Assembly (NCBI GenBank): GCA_033961575.1
Contig: CM066732.1
Span: forward strand, 113,958,687 to 114,022,686
Source: Aselliscus stoliczkanus
Lineage: Eukaryota > Chordata > Mammalia > Chiroptera > Hipposideridae
Length of the DNA stretch: 64,000 nt
Reading direction: 5' to 3'
Made by a program: the position numbers and the translations under genes. Of this stretch, positions 34,190 to 46,164 are shown one piece after another. The notes beneath the pieces are model-generated. The model was not told where the DNA came from. It searched no databases and worked only from the letters and a program-made list of their open reading frames with translations. The first letter of the stretch is position 1; the number at the start of each line of letters is the position of its first letter.

Positions 34190-34765
34190 GTTAAAAAACA
34201 AAAAACAAACAAAAAAACAAAACAAAAGCAATATGTGAATGTAATTGGATCCTGGATTGAAAAAAAAAAAAAAAGCAGAAAAGGCATAAAAGATATGTGG
34301 GAGACAATTAGAAAAATTTAAATACAGTCATTGCATATGATAATAAATTCATGTTAGTTTCCTTAGGTGTGATAAAAATATTGTGGTTATGTTGGATAAT
34401 GTCCTTATTTTTAGGAGATGCACACCAGAAATATGGGCAGGGGACTGAGTATCTTCGTGACTACAATTTACTCTCACTTAAAGCAAAATTGTGTATGAGT
34501 TTAGAGAAAACAGAAAAAGAAACTGCAGGGCCAGCCGAGTGGCGCTGTGGTTAAGAACTGGCTTGGGATGCCAGCGGCCCTGGTTTGGGTCCCACATATG
34601 AGGGCCAGTAACACTGCCCTCAAAAAAAAAAAAAAAAAAGAAACTGCAACAAAATGTTACAATTTTTGAAAGTAGGTGAAAAGCATATGGGTATTTATTG
34701 TACTATTTTCAACTTTTCTATAGATTTGAGAAATTTTCAAAATAAAAGTTTGGGGAAGAGGACAA
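34190..34765 (+). mobile_element. Old L1 3' UTR fragment interrupted by a SINE
   Basis: 'aataatgtccttatttttag', 'gtgaaaagcatatgggtatt' and 'aaattttcaaaataaaagtt' form the end of an ancient L1-type 3' UTR. Split by the SINE at 34528. Confidence 0.55.
34528..34634 (+). mobile_element. SINE type A
   Basis: Perfect 14-bp target 'aaaaagaaactgca' (34514-34527 and 34635-34648). Confidence 0.92.
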
Positions 34766-34769
34766 GAAA

Positions 34770-35690
34770 CAGCTGAATCAGGCACAGCTGTGCCCCAGTG
34801 ATATAAAAGAGGAAACGCAAAAAAGATTATCTTTTACAATAAAAGTATACATAGGAGTTAAATGATAAGTATGATTTTTCCATTATTAACCATGTCCTTC
34901 CTAATGGAGCATATGTAATAAACTCATTTATTCCCAGCGTATCCGTATTAAGCAAATCTCACTTTTAATTTCCTTGTAATACAATCACTTTCCTTTAAAT
35001 ACAGTGATACCATCTTTATAAACTCAGAGTTGATTTATAAGCCTTATTCGAACTGGAGCAAGCAGAAAAATATTGCTCCCATAAACAAAGTAAGTTGCCT
35101 ACCCTTCTTCCTTAGAAGGAAGATAAAAGCCAGACAGCAAGATGACAAGTTTACTTAGGCTTGTGCTTTGTACAAACTACACAGAAGGAAGCTAAAGGGA
35201 AGGGAATAGCTGAGTTCAACAAAAATGAGAAGGCAGAACTGTTCACCTCTTAAATCTTTAACCCACATCTCCATTGTTTTAAAATAGTATGAATTCCTAT
35301 GTATCAGAGAACATCTAGGTTAATCTCTATTGTAACATGACTGGAGGTACATTATAGGAGGGAAAAGCTAAATGATAAACTGATTTGGAAATGAGCTTTA
35401 CTATCTCTGAATATGTCTATTTTCTTGAGAATTCATTTTTAAACAAAACAATGAAGACACAGTATGGCCACTATGATGAACAGACGCAGGAGGAAATGAG
35501 AAGCTTCTCTTATCCCCTCATCTTGAACCCTACCTAACTCCCTCCTGAAAATTTCTCAGTTTGTCGGAAAATAGCAGAATTTGAAAATAAATCCATCCTT
35601 GTGGAATTAATCAAGTTATGTATTTACTATATGTAGACTTCTATGACTATATATTATTCTTTGATAAATCGCTTTTAAACACTTTTTAAT
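34770..35690. other. Intronic sequence, nothing recognised
   Basis: No gene or nameable repeat. Confidence 0.45.
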
Positions 35691-35694
35691 GAAA

Positions 35695-36540
35695 TATCCA
35701 GATGCCAGATGCTAAAAATTACATGAAAGAAATCAAAGGAGAGCTAAATAAATGGAGAGAGATGCCAGGTTCCTAGCTTGGAAGACTAAATATAAAAATG
35801 CCAGTTCTCGGGCCAGCCGAGTGGCGCATTGGTTGAGAGCTGGTTTTGGGATGTCAGCAGTACCGGTTCAGATCCCACATATGAGGGCCAGTGACACTGC
35901 CCTCTACAGCTAACAACAGCTCCACCTGGAGCTGGGCTGTGTGAGTCCCGACGGTGTAGGCTGCAGCCCCTGCTGCTGTGGCAAGCTACAGTGAGTGGCA
36001 GGCAGCCAGCGTGAGAGGTTGGCAGCCAGCGTGAGCTGCCAATAGCCGCAGTGAGCGACCATCCAGAGGCTGGCGACAGATCTGCCTCACCCGGGAAGAG
36101 CGCAATAACGATACCAACATGGGCCAGTGAAGCAACGTCCTCCGCAAAACTAGACTGAAGAACAAAAGGACAGCAACTTGTCTGTTCCCCTTCCCTGATT
36201 CCCCAACGCTGTTCCCCTCCCTCAATTCCCCAATAATATATTTTTTTTTTAAAAATGTCATTCTACCCCAAATTCATCTATAGATTTAAATGCGATACCT
36301 ATCAAAATCCCAGCAAGATTTTCATAGCTATAGACAAGCTTATTTTAAGTTTATATGTAGCAGCAAAGAAACTACCATAGCTAAACTCATAATTAAGCTT
36401 TACCATCAACTTAAAACCAACAAGGAAATAATAAGAGATGTAAATAAAATATAACCCAATCCTCAAAAAGAAAAAAATTTTTTAAATAAGAACATCCCCA
36501 AAATCTGCTTGGGCAGACAGCTAGATTAACAAAGCAAAAT
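35695..36540 (+). mobile_element. L1 ORF2 fragment interrupted by a SINE
   Basis: 'gcgatacctatcaaaatccc' and neighbours are L1 ORF2 text. The L1 is cut by the type B SINE at 35810-36253. Confidence 0.65.
35810..36253 (+). mobile_element. SINE type B
   Basis: Complete type B with head 'gggccagccgagtggcgcat'. The tail AATA has mutated (AATAATATAT). Flanks 'aaaaatgccagttct' and 'aaaaatgtcattct' are a decayed target pair. Confidence 0.9.
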
Positions 36541-36570
36541 ACTAGATGCAGTCAATAAAACAGAAAGCAA

Positions 36571-36993
36571 TGGGCCGGCCGAGTGGCGCATAGGTTAAGC
36601 GCTGGTTTTGGGATGCCAGCGGCCCCGGTTCGGATCCCACATGAGGGCCAGTGACACTGCCCTCTACAGCTAACAACAGCTCCACCTGGAGCTGGGCTGT
36701 GCGAGCCCCGGTGATGGTGTGGGCTGCAGTGGGCTGCCATAGGCTGCAGTGAGTGGCCCGCAGCCAGCGTGAGCGGCTGGCAGCCAAGCGTGAGCTGCCA
36801 ATAGCCGCGATGAGCGACATCCAGAGGCCAGCGACCGATCTGCCTCATCCGGGAAGAGCGCAATGACGATACCAACAGTGAAGCAACATCCTCCGCAACT
36901 AAAACTGAAGAACAAGAAGACGGCAACTTGTCTGTTCCCCTTCCCCGATTCCCCAACGCTGTTCCCCTCCACCAATTCCCCAATAAAATCTTT

Positions 36994-37029
<36 letters not shown>
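36571..37029 (+). mobile_element. SINE type B, apparently young copy
   Basis: Perfect 15-bp target 'taaaacagaaagcaa' (36556-36570 and 37030-37044) and an uninterrupted A run of about 35 bases. Shares the 'gagcgacatccagaggccag' diagnostic with 17740 and 40016, and lacks one internal 'cccctgctgcagtgggctg'-type segment. Confidence 0.95.
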
Positions 37030-37031
<2 letters not shown>

Positions 37032-37049
37032 AAACAGAAAGCAAGATAT

Positions 37050-38060
37050 GCTAAGAACTGACTTCAAGTACAAAAATCCATTCCACAACCAATCCAAGAG
37101 GCTCTTTTCCCCACCACTGCTCCAGTTTCACACATACATGCTCACACACTCACATACACACAAAATGCCCACATAGAGTGCTCCAAAAAGACCATATTTC
37201 ATTGTTCTTAATGTTTACTTAAAGAGGTCTGAGTTATTTATCTTTTAATCCTGTATAGTATGAAAAAAAAATTTTCCTATCAAACTACAAAACAATCAAT
37301 AATCCCAAATTCCACATAAAAACAATAAAAACAAGCTTTACATCACTCATTGTCTCCTTAAATTAACCTAACCCAAGCAGATTTTTATCTATTCGCCTAG
37401 CCTTTACTAACAGGTCAGCTATTAGGGGTGAGGGGTGCTGGATAAGGGGTTGACTATACATCCCAATTTGCCCGGCTTATTACCATTTTATGCCTGTTCC
37501 TGTTGTCCCTGAATGTACCTTTTTACTGTGTTAGAAGCAAAACGCCAAATGCCCTTGGATATTCTCTTTTAAGAATATAGTAGTTCAGGTTATAAAACAG
37601 GGCGTACAGAATTTTTTTTTAATTCTATATATAAATAGATAGATCTAGGAAAAAATATGAAGAACTACACATTAGAGTTTAATAGCAGTTATTCTGCACA
37701 GGTGACAGTTTTCACTTTTTTCTTTACATCTGCCTATAATGTCTAAAAATTGTTTTTTACAATAGCATATATTATTTGGACACTTAGGGGGAAGTTATTT
37801 CCATTTGTTAATATGCAGCTTTTCTTTCTGACCCAAATCCTCATCTCATTTCAAAAACATGCACTACTCATCTTTAATATATGTTATTCATCAAGAACTG
37901 AGGCAATGTGACATAGTGTAGAAAACTTCAGCTTTTAAGATGCAGGAATCTAAATTCAAGAACCACCTTTGCTGTGGAAAATATGGAACCTACCAACATA
38001 CCTTTCAAGGTTGTTTAGAGGATCAAACAAGAATCCTTGTGAAAGTGCTTTAATGTAATA
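37050..38060. other. Intronic sequence, mostly unassigned
   Basis: AT-rich text with a short CACA run near 37,130-37,160 and a possible L1 3' end near 37,700. Nothing firm. Confidence 0.4.
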
Positions 38061-38062
38061 TA

Positions 38063-38279
38063 CAGTAAAACCTTGAGTTGCGAGTAACTTGGTTTGCGAG
38101 TGTTCCACAAGACGAGCAAACATTTCTACTAGGTTGGTGCAAAAGTAATAGCGGTTTTTACCATTACTCATTTTGCACCAACCTAATTAATACACTTTAA
38201 CTAGGTAAACGAGCGATGTCTTACAATACAAGTAGTTTGTTTCTGGAAAGAATTATGCTCGCAAACCGAGGTATTACTG
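38063..38279. mobile_element. pogo/Tigger-like MITE carrying a nested mariner
   Basis: TA flanks at 38061-38062 and 38280-38281. The left end 'cagtaaaaccttgagttgcg' and the complement of the right end 'cagtaatacctcggtttgcg' form TIRs. Subtracting the 59-bp insert and its TA copy leaves 156 bp, exactly the length of the uninterrupted relative at 58757-58912. Confidence 0.88.
38129..38187. mobile_element. MADE1-like mariner MITE
   Basis: Ends 'taggttggtgcaaaagtaat' and 'ttttgcaccaaccta' are inverted, and TA dinucleotides at 38127-38128 and 38188-38189 flank it. The end sequence matches my memory of MADE1 (Hsmar1-derived) of primates. At 59 bp it is shorter than the roughly 80-bp MADE1, with the middle deleted. 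Confidence 0.85.
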
Positions 38280-38659
38280 TACTAATGTGAGCTATGATTA
38301 TTACTGCAAGCACATGAACAAACTATGTAACCTCGGATCCCATATATAAAATGAGACTTTTATTAAGTAAGCTCCAATTCACTTCTAAGACTGAAATTCT
38401 TATATTAACAGTATCCTCTTAATTCAGCCTTCTACCTGCATCTAATCTATCTTTTTGGAAGTTATACCTTTTTTTATGAATAACAGTTTCCAGGCCTCCA
38501 TGTTTTCTATCTTCACTAGGACACAGCTCGCTCTCCACATTCTTCTCTTACGGCCCCCTGATTACCTGTAAGTTAAAGAAAAGATGTCTGTTCCCTCCAA
38601 AACTTTAAATCCCTTTTGAATCTCATTTTTATTTCGTGATCTCCATCTCCAACCTTGCA

Positions 38660-38908
38660 GTGTAGAATAGTGGCTATGCACATGGGCTCTGGAGCCAGGC
38701 TGCCTAAGTTTAGATCCTGGCTCTGCTATATCCCCAACTCTACAATGTAATCTTGCACAATTTACTTAATCTCTCTGTGCCTCAATTTCCTCATCTGTAA
38801 AACTGAGATAACAATAGTGCGCCTACTGCATAAAGTTGTAAAGATTGAACAAATTATAAACAAAGGACTGATAATAGTGCCTCGCATGTGGTAAATGTTA
38901 TATATGAT
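38660..38908 (+). mobile_element. MIR SINE
   Basis: Near-complete: 'gtgtagaatagtggctatgc', 'ctctggagccaggctgccta', 'ctctgtgcctcaatttcctc'. The best-preserved MIR in the window. Confidence 0.9.
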
Positions 38909-38909
38909 T

Positions 38910-40010
38910 ACAGTCTTTCCTAACTCTGCTTCCCTAAAAGTATAATGCTCACAGGCTAAGACAAAACAACCAACCAACATCTCCCTCTTGCTTTTCTCTC
39001 ATTGAAAAATGTCTTATTATTTACCTATCAAAAATTCCTCCACATCACTGTACTAATATATACTCTTTATCAATCGACATTTTTCTAGTTATTCTGTGTT
39101 CAAAGCCACCAATTCACCATTTCCCAAAACTTGTTTTCTCTAGAAAATTTGTTCCACCAGTTCAAGATGTTATAAGGGAGGAAAAAAGGTACAGTGATTA
39201 AATGACTTTGGAAAAGGCAGATTTAATGTTAAACAGGTTTTGCTTACTGTAAATAGTTTACATGTAAATGTGTATTATTACATTCCAAGAGACGATAAAG
39301 TGCACATTGTTAACCAAGTTTATTTGACCTCAGTAGTCTTTTATCAAAGAGCTATTATACATTGGGAAATGCTGCTTCAATTCTGTGACAACCTTTAAAA
39401 CAAAATATACTGTATGTAAACCCCAAAACTTTCTTAAATCTAATTCATAGACAAGGCCTGTTCTCAAATTCATGCTGAGAAACCTGGCTCAATAAACTAA
39501 TAACTGCTGCCCTGCACAAACTACTTTTGAAAAATCTGAATAGGAACTCTGACCTCTAAAAAAACAAACACGAATGACCAGCTAGGCCACAGGCTGTTAT
39601 CTCACAATGGATGTTAACCTACTTATTGGCCTAATGTCATTTAAACAAAATCTAGTGATTCAATACTCCCAAGTTTTCTCTGAGTTTTCAATAATAAAGA
39701 CAATACTCTAAAAGTACAACACTCTTCCCTTAAAGGAATTCCACCACAGAATCTTGTCAAATCATCCCAGAACCAGTTCTAACATAAATACAATGCCCTA
39801 AACATACAATTTACATTGTTGAAGAACCATCCAAAAGAACACCATATAATACCTGAGCAAAGAACAATAGAATTTCACTACTTTGCAATCTGATGAATTA
39901 ATGTCTAAACAATGATCATCAATAGTTGTTAACATCACAAAGAGAGATAACAAGACCTCATGTACCTCTTGATGGAAACACAACTATGAAGTATTCCTAC
40001 TAAAAAAATA
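38910..40010. other. Intronic sequence, nothing recognised
   Basis: No gene or nameable repeat. Confidence 0.45.
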
Positions 40011-40015
40011 AATTA

Positions 40016-40459
40016 GGGGCCGGCCGAGTGGCGCATTGGTTAAGCGCTGGTTTTGGGATGCCAGTGGCCCCAGTTCGGATCCCACATGAGGGCCAGTGAC
40101 ACTGCCCTCTACAGCTAACAACAGCTCCACCTGGAGCTGGGCTGTGCGAGCCCAGGTGATGGTGTGGGCTGCAGCCCCTGCTGCAGTGGGCTGCCATAGG
40201 CTACAGTGAGTGGCTGGCAGCCAGCGTGAGCGGCTGGCAGCCAAGCGTGAGCTGCCAATAGCCGCGGTGAGCGACATCCAGAGGCCAGCGACCGATCTGC
40301 CTCATCCGGGAAGAGCGCAATGACGATACCAACAGTGAAGCAACATCCTCCGCAACTAAACTGAAGAACAAAAAGACAGCAACTTGTCTGTTCCCCTTCC
40401 CCGATTCCCCAACGCTGTTCCCCTCCGCCAATTCCCCAATAAAATCTTTAAAAAAAAAA
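40016..40459 (+). mobile_element. SINE type B
   Basis: Complete copy with the 'gagcgacatccagaggccag' diagnostic and an A9 tail. Target repeat not clear. Confidence 0.9.
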
Positions 40460-40564
40460 GAAGAACTTGCTAAAAATTTTTGGTATGATAATGGTCTTGT
40501 GTTTATTTTTTAAAGAGAAAGAGAGATTATCTTTCAGAGATCCATACTGAAGAACCAGAAATTT

Positions 40565-40775
40565 CCAAATTAAATAAATATGTCTGAGATTTGGTTCAAA
40601 ACAGTCCAGGGATTTGGGGTGGGGTGATGGTGGATAGACACATAAAGAAAACAAGAATGCCTATAATAATTCTTGAAACTCACTGGTGGGTAAATGGGAG
40701 CTCTTTATACTATTCTCTCTGCTTTTATATTAATATATGTTTAAAATATTTTGTAACAAACAGATTAAAAAAACA
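40565..40775 (+). mobile_element. L1 3' UTR fragment
   Basis: 'gtctgagatttggttcaaaa' and 'tatactattctctctgcttt' match an older L1 3' end. Confidence 0.55.
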
Positions 40776-40779
40776 AAAA

Positions 40780-41700
40780 ACAGTGTCTGGGAAATTGGAT
40801 TACCGCCTAGGACTGCTAACAGTCTCTACATATTCTCATAAGAGATTAATGCACAATCAGGCATAAGTGAATGTAAATTTACCAGGACTAAATTATATTT
40901 ATAAAGTACTATAAGAAATCATTTGATACGAATTTCACTAACACTCAACATGCTAAACTCTCCTAGATAATTATTCTTTTTTATAAGCTTGTTAATATCT
41001 AACCAATTTATGGTTTTCCATGAAAAAAATAGTTTATGATTTATTTTTAATTTTTTCTTTAATAAAGCAACAGTCACAGAAAAAACTTGCAGATAATATT
41101 GCAGTCATCGCCATCTTTCTAGTCCTATGGGCCTATGGTACTTCTGGAATTTATCAACAGCAGACTTATTGCATAAGCACTGCAGCTCACTGAGCTCCAA
41201 ACAGGACTAGTTTTATCTTGTGTACAAAAACCCTTTCCTGCCTTCCTACTCTGAAATAAAGAGCCAAACCAACAGATGGCAGACCAAGAGGGAGAGGGTG
41301 GTGAGAAGGAGGCAGTTACAAGAGAGCACCACAGAAAAAGAAAATAACACAGAACTAAAAGATACTATGAATACAAAATATTCAGCAATTCCTTAGATTT
41401 CTGCAAAGCCAAGTCACATTTTGTCAATCATCAATTACTTTAAAGTGAAATGACTCTATGAATTTACATCTGACTTTATTCCTTTATATAGGGTAACTTT
41501 AAGAATTTTGAAAAGTCCCTCTTAATATCTCAGACAATTTAAATTAACCAAAGCAGTTCAAGCTATTTCCAAAATGAACAAAGGAAATGGAACATAGTAA
41601 ACTTTTATCAACATTTCACTACTGCTATATATATGTTACATGATACATAAGCCTTTTCGGGAGCTACCAAACTTTCTTTTTTGACCTCAAAAAAGGAAAG
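40780..41700. other. Intronic sequence, nothing recognised
   Basis: No gene or nameable repeat. Confidence 0.45.
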
Positions 41701-41704
41701 CACC

Positions 41705-42165
41705 AGGCCGGTCGAGTGGCGCATTGGTTAAGAGCTGGCTTGGGATGCCAGCGGCTCTGGTTCAGATCCCACATATGAGGGCCAGTGACACTGCCCTCTA
41801 CAGCTAAGATGGTAAACAACAGCTCCACCTAGAGCTGGGCTGCTGTGAGTCCCTGGGGCAGCATAGCTGCAGCCCCTGGTGCAGTGGGCTGCCATAGGCT
41901 ACAGTGAGTGGCTGGCAGACAGCGTGAGCAGCTGGCAGCTGGTGTGAGCTGCCGAGAGCTGCTGTGAGCGACCATCCAGAGGCTGGCGACTGATCTGCCT
42001 CATCCGGGAAGAGCACAATGACGATACCAACATGGGCCAGTGAAGCAATGTCCTCCGCAACTAGACTGTAAAACAGAAAGACAGCGACTTGTCTGCTTCC
42101 CTTCCCTGATTCCCCAACGCTGTTCCCCTCCCCCAATTCCCCAATAAAATCTTTAAAAAAAAAAA
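41705..42165 (+). mobile_element. SINE type B, 'ATGGT' subfamily
   Basis: Carries 'cagctaagatggtaaacaac' and 'gagtccctggggcagcatag', shared with the minus-strand copy at 24323. Complete tail with AATAAAATC. Confidence 0.9.
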
Positions 42166-42431
42166 AACAAAGTCCAATCCTCATACTAATTACTGTTCTC
42201 TTCTAACATCTATTTCCCCTCTTTGGCAGAACAGAACTAGAAACATTCTTTAAGAAGTCAAAGCAACCTGTGGCACACCTAAAATTCTAATTGTCACCAT
42301 GAGTCCCTTAATTTCTAGAATGATCCATACAACATTACTTGGCTGGGATTTTAGATCAGCCAAAACCATCAAGGTGAGGCAGGCCATTCCCATGCTCTGC
42401 TTCCCCCAGTTTCCACCAACACCCCTTTTTG

Positions 42432-42635
42432 TTTCTGAATTCTAATCCAGGCTCCACCACTTACTAGCTGTGTGATCTTGGGCAACTTACTTAACCTCTC
42501 AGTGCTTCAATTACCTTATGTGCAAAATAAATGAGTTAAGTGTAGTTTACGTAATAGTTCAACCAGACTTAAACATAGTGTAAATAATAGATGAAAGTGC
42601 TTAGAACAGTGCCTGGTGCACCGTATATTACCCAG
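42432..42635 (+). mobile_element. MIR SINE
   Basis: 'caggctccaccacttactag', 'ctgtgtgatcttgggcaact' and 'gtgcttagaacagtgcctgg' are MIR core and 3' text. Confidence 0.85.
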
Positions 42636-42873
42636 TATTATTCCTTTATATGTACATCTGTCTCCTCCACCACACCACCATCACTGAATTACACAAATCT
42701 CTCCATCATTCTACATAATACCTTCCTTCCAAAAGTATGAGCAACTTTGAGAAAGCAGAAACTATGGCCATATTATTGACAAAATTTCATTATGCAGTAT
42801 ATGACTGGATATTTCGTTTGAGTAAGGTCAATGATAACCTTACATAAAAAATACTGGCTCCCACATGCTTTTA

Positions 42874-43028
42874 TTTACTTTTAATTTTTTTTTTTAGCTG
42901 AGCCATCCTGCCACCTGTTGGCAGCTCTACAGCAGCTCAGCTCAGGCTGCGCATCGAACTGCTGTTGCTCAGAGCTCAGCTCCCACTCTTAAACGAGCTC
43001 TTAACCAACTGAGCCACTCGGCCAGCCC
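42874..43028 (-). mobile_element. SINE type C
   Basis: T-run, 'agctgagccatcctgccacc', head complement ending 'cggccagcccc'. Target 'cccacatgctttta' / 'cctacatgctttta'. Confidence 0.9.
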
Positions 43029-43029
43029 C

Positions 43030-44010
43030 CTACATGCTTTTAAATTATATTAACTAATAGATAATATAATCTCCCTAGTTCTAGATTAGGTTATCCCATC
43101 TTTCTAATACTATCAGATAGCAAAGCTGCTTACTTGAGCTCTTATCATATAAAATTTACCATAACCAAACAGTTTTATGATATAACGACTAACAGAAAAA
43201 GTCTTAAAATCTGGCAAAACTTAAAATAACTCCTATAAATACTATTACATTAAGTTTTTTTAAAAGCTTAGAAAAAAATATATCCCCCCCACAAAATCAC
43301 AATCAACATAGATTTTAAATCAAGAGTATAGTGAGGAAAAATAGCTTGCCAGAGCAAGACTAAATATTACTATTACAGTAACACCACTATCATTATAATG
43401 AGAGGACAACCAAAGAGTTGTCCTCTGCAGCAAGCACAAGAGCTGTTACATATTACTTAGTACATCCTATGCACAATTACGTACTCTTGACAACATTATA
43501 AATTCTAAAATTTAACAGTCCATATGTGAGTACCCAATGTACAAAATTCACAGTGTTGTTTAACTGACTTAATAGTTTTCCTGTGGCCTAAAACCTTTAA
43601 AAGGTAGAATCACTTAATCTAAGTTAGAGACAATCTTACTCCACAGTCAACTTCTTAGAGCTGTATCCGTGACTTACTATGTGCCAGGGTCTTTTCTAGC
43701 AGAGGATTTGCTGATGGGCTGGTTATAGGCCATAACGAGAAAAGAAGAATCACAGATGACACCTAGGCTTTTGGCCTGAGTGATTGGTTAAATGGTCCTG
43801 CCATTTACCAAGAGTAGTTTCATAGGAAATGATGAGGATAGGAATCACACCTTCTGTATTGTGCAAATTTAGTTTCAGATGCCTATTAGACAGCCAAATG
43901 AGATGTGGAATAAGCAGATGAACTATGACACTGAACCTCAAGGAAGGGGTCTGGGCTGAAGATATAAATGTGGGAGCTGACCAGCATATAGAAATGAATA
44001 AATGTCCACT
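43030..44010. other. Intronic sequence; possible unassigned old repeat
   Basis: The part from about 43,745 to 43,990 ('gatgcctattagacagccaa', 'tctgggctgaagatataaat') reads like a common old mammalian interspersed repeat, but I cannot assign its class. The rest is unassigned. Confidence 0.4.
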
Positions 44011-44014
44011 GGAA

Positions 44015-44160
44015 AGACTTTTCTGTTTAATCCTCACACCTGCCCTATGAGGTCGCAACTACAATTATTATTCTCATGTTATAGAGCAGGAAACTGAGGC
44101 TAAGAGATTAAGACTCATCCAACATCACTCTGCCAATAAGTGGTAGAATTAGGCAGGGCG
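44015..44160 (-). mobile_element. MIR SINE fragment
   Basis: 'cctgccctatgaggtcgcaa' and 'gcaggaaactgaggctaaga' follow MIR in reverse orientation. Confidence 0.75.
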
Positions 44161-44164
44161 GAAA

Positions 44165-44915
44165 AGATCTAACTGGCTACAATGACTATGACTTTTCTCA
44201 ACTGGGGTTCATCATCAGAACCAGTACTTGAACACTGAAATGAATATTTTCTCAATTCTCCCAAGGATGGTACGTAACTATTGCCATTCTTGACGCACTG
44301 GAGAGAAGTTAATTCTCTACATACAATGAATATTCAAATGTCCTAGAAAATGAGGGTCTAGTTCTCTCATGGAACCCCAGTTGAGGAAAAAACTGTAATA
44401 TACTATTATTTTATTATTATTCCATTACTACTACTACTAGGAATCATTTAAAATGAGAGAGAGATTGGTGAAAGACATAAATTACCATTCCTGACTTTCC
44501 ATGGCCTTCTCTTTGTAGCCAGTAAAATCAAGTATTATTTGGTGTTTTTATAGCACCAAGGTGATTTTACTTTAAGACTACCACAGACCTCTATTGATTC
44601 CATTCACAATCAGCACTCAGCATCTGTTTTCCTGAGAACATCAGTTCATCAGAAACCCACAAGAATGTCAGCTCCTCCAGTGCAAGAATCTTTGTTTTTT
44701 TCATCGTGTTCCATGCATTTGAACAGTGCCCTTTCTGGGAAAGAACCTAAATTTCTAGCCTTGCTGAGCAGAACTTGTTACCTTGTAAGACAGGGATGTT
44801 TTTCACAATGCCTTAGTTTCTTGGCACCACTAAAATATGATCGGATTATCCTAGTCCAGAACTTTAGACTCTCAATTTCATTTTAAGATTGGCCTTCTTT
44901 CTTATGGAAATATAA
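44165..44915. other. Intronic sequence, nothing recognised
   Basis: No gene or nameable repeat. Confidence 0.45.
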
Positions 44916-44929
44916 AAGGTTCCAGATAT

Positions 44930-45053
44930 AGGGCCGGCCGAGTGGCGTGGTAGTTAAGCGCTGGCTTGGGAAGCCAGAGGCCCCGGTTCAGGTCCCACAT
45001 GTGAGGGCCAGTGACACTGCCCTCAAAAAAAAAATTTAAAAAAAAAAAAAAAT
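44930..45053 (+). mobile_element. SINE type A
   Basis: Target 'gttccagatat' at 44919-44929 and 45054-45064. A tail broken by TTT. Confidence 0.92.
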
Positions 45054-45064
45054 GTTCCAGATAT

Positions 45065-45535
45065 GGCCATTATTGGTTAAAAAAAAAAACTTACTATACC
45101 ATAGTGTCAATATGTACTGTGTGTACTGTTAAAAATAACTAGCATATAATGTGAACAAATAACTACTATATCAGACATACTCTAAAGGAAAAAATATTAT
45201 CCTTACAATTTCAGTTATCCTTTGTTAAACTCCACAAGTATTCCAAGCACAGGTATTATGAATCAATTCTGCACCTGTATTAAATGCAAAGGTTTCAAAT
45301 GAATAATCCTGACCAGACCAGAAATTGCATTCCAATCGATTTCACTCACACATAATAACCTACATGTATCACTGCAATATTAGTGGACAATGTATTTCAT
45401 TTTCAAGCTATGAGAAACTACCAATCGCAGGCATTAAGTGCCCTTCCACAATAGGTTTGGGTCACTGAAAAGGCTACAGAACATTTCTTAAATTCAGTCA
45501 TCTCAAGCAAAATGAAATGAAATAAAATTAAAATA
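45065..45535. other. Intronic sequence, nothing recognised
   Basis: No gene or nameable repeat. Confidence 0.45.
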
Positions 45536-45539
45536 AAAA

Positions 45540-46160
45540 GAACAGTAATACATTCTTCTGGTGGTGAGGCTGTGGGGAAAACAGGTGCTCTCATACATTA
45601 CTGGTGGGAATGCAAATTAGTACAACACTTCTGTAGAGAAGCTTGCCAATACCCAACCAAACTACATATGTGCTTAACTTTTGACTCAACAATCCCACTT
45701 ACAGGAAAATTTGTACATGAAGATACATACACCTCTAACGATACAAAAATACATATGCACATCATTTATTGCATCACTGTTTATAACTATAAAGCACAGG
45801 AAACAACCTAACTGCCCATCCATTGAGGAATGGTTGAATGAACCAGGACACATCCACACAGTGGAGGAGAGCACAGCTGTTAAAAAAGGAATGAATGGGC
45901 CGGCTGAGTGGCTCAGTTGGTTAGAGCTCGCTCAAGAGTGTGAGCTGAGCTCTGAGCAACAACAGTTCGATGTCCAGCCCGAGCTGAGTTGCCGCTGAGC
46001 TGCCAACAGGTAGCAGGATGGCTCAGCTAAAAAAAAAAAAAAAAAAAAAAAGGAATGAAGAATATCAAAAGAATATCTCTTGAAATGAATGAACTGATTT
46101 GAAGTGACTTTAAATGAAAAAGTAAAGTTCAAAAGAGCATCTATAACATGCCACTCTTCA
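45540..46160 (+). mobile_element. Old L1 3' fragment interrupted by a SINE
   Basis: 'cattactggtgggaatgcaa', 'aacctaactgcccatccatt' and 'ggaatggttgaatgaaccag' are L1 ORF2-end text, split by the type C SINE at 45896. Confidence 0.7.
45896..46044 (+). mobile_element. SINE type C
   Basis: Head 'tgggccggctgagtggctca', end 'gatggctcagct' plus an A20+ tail. Target '(aaaaaa)ggaatgaa' on both sides. Confidence 0.9.
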
Positions 46161-46164
46161 TATA

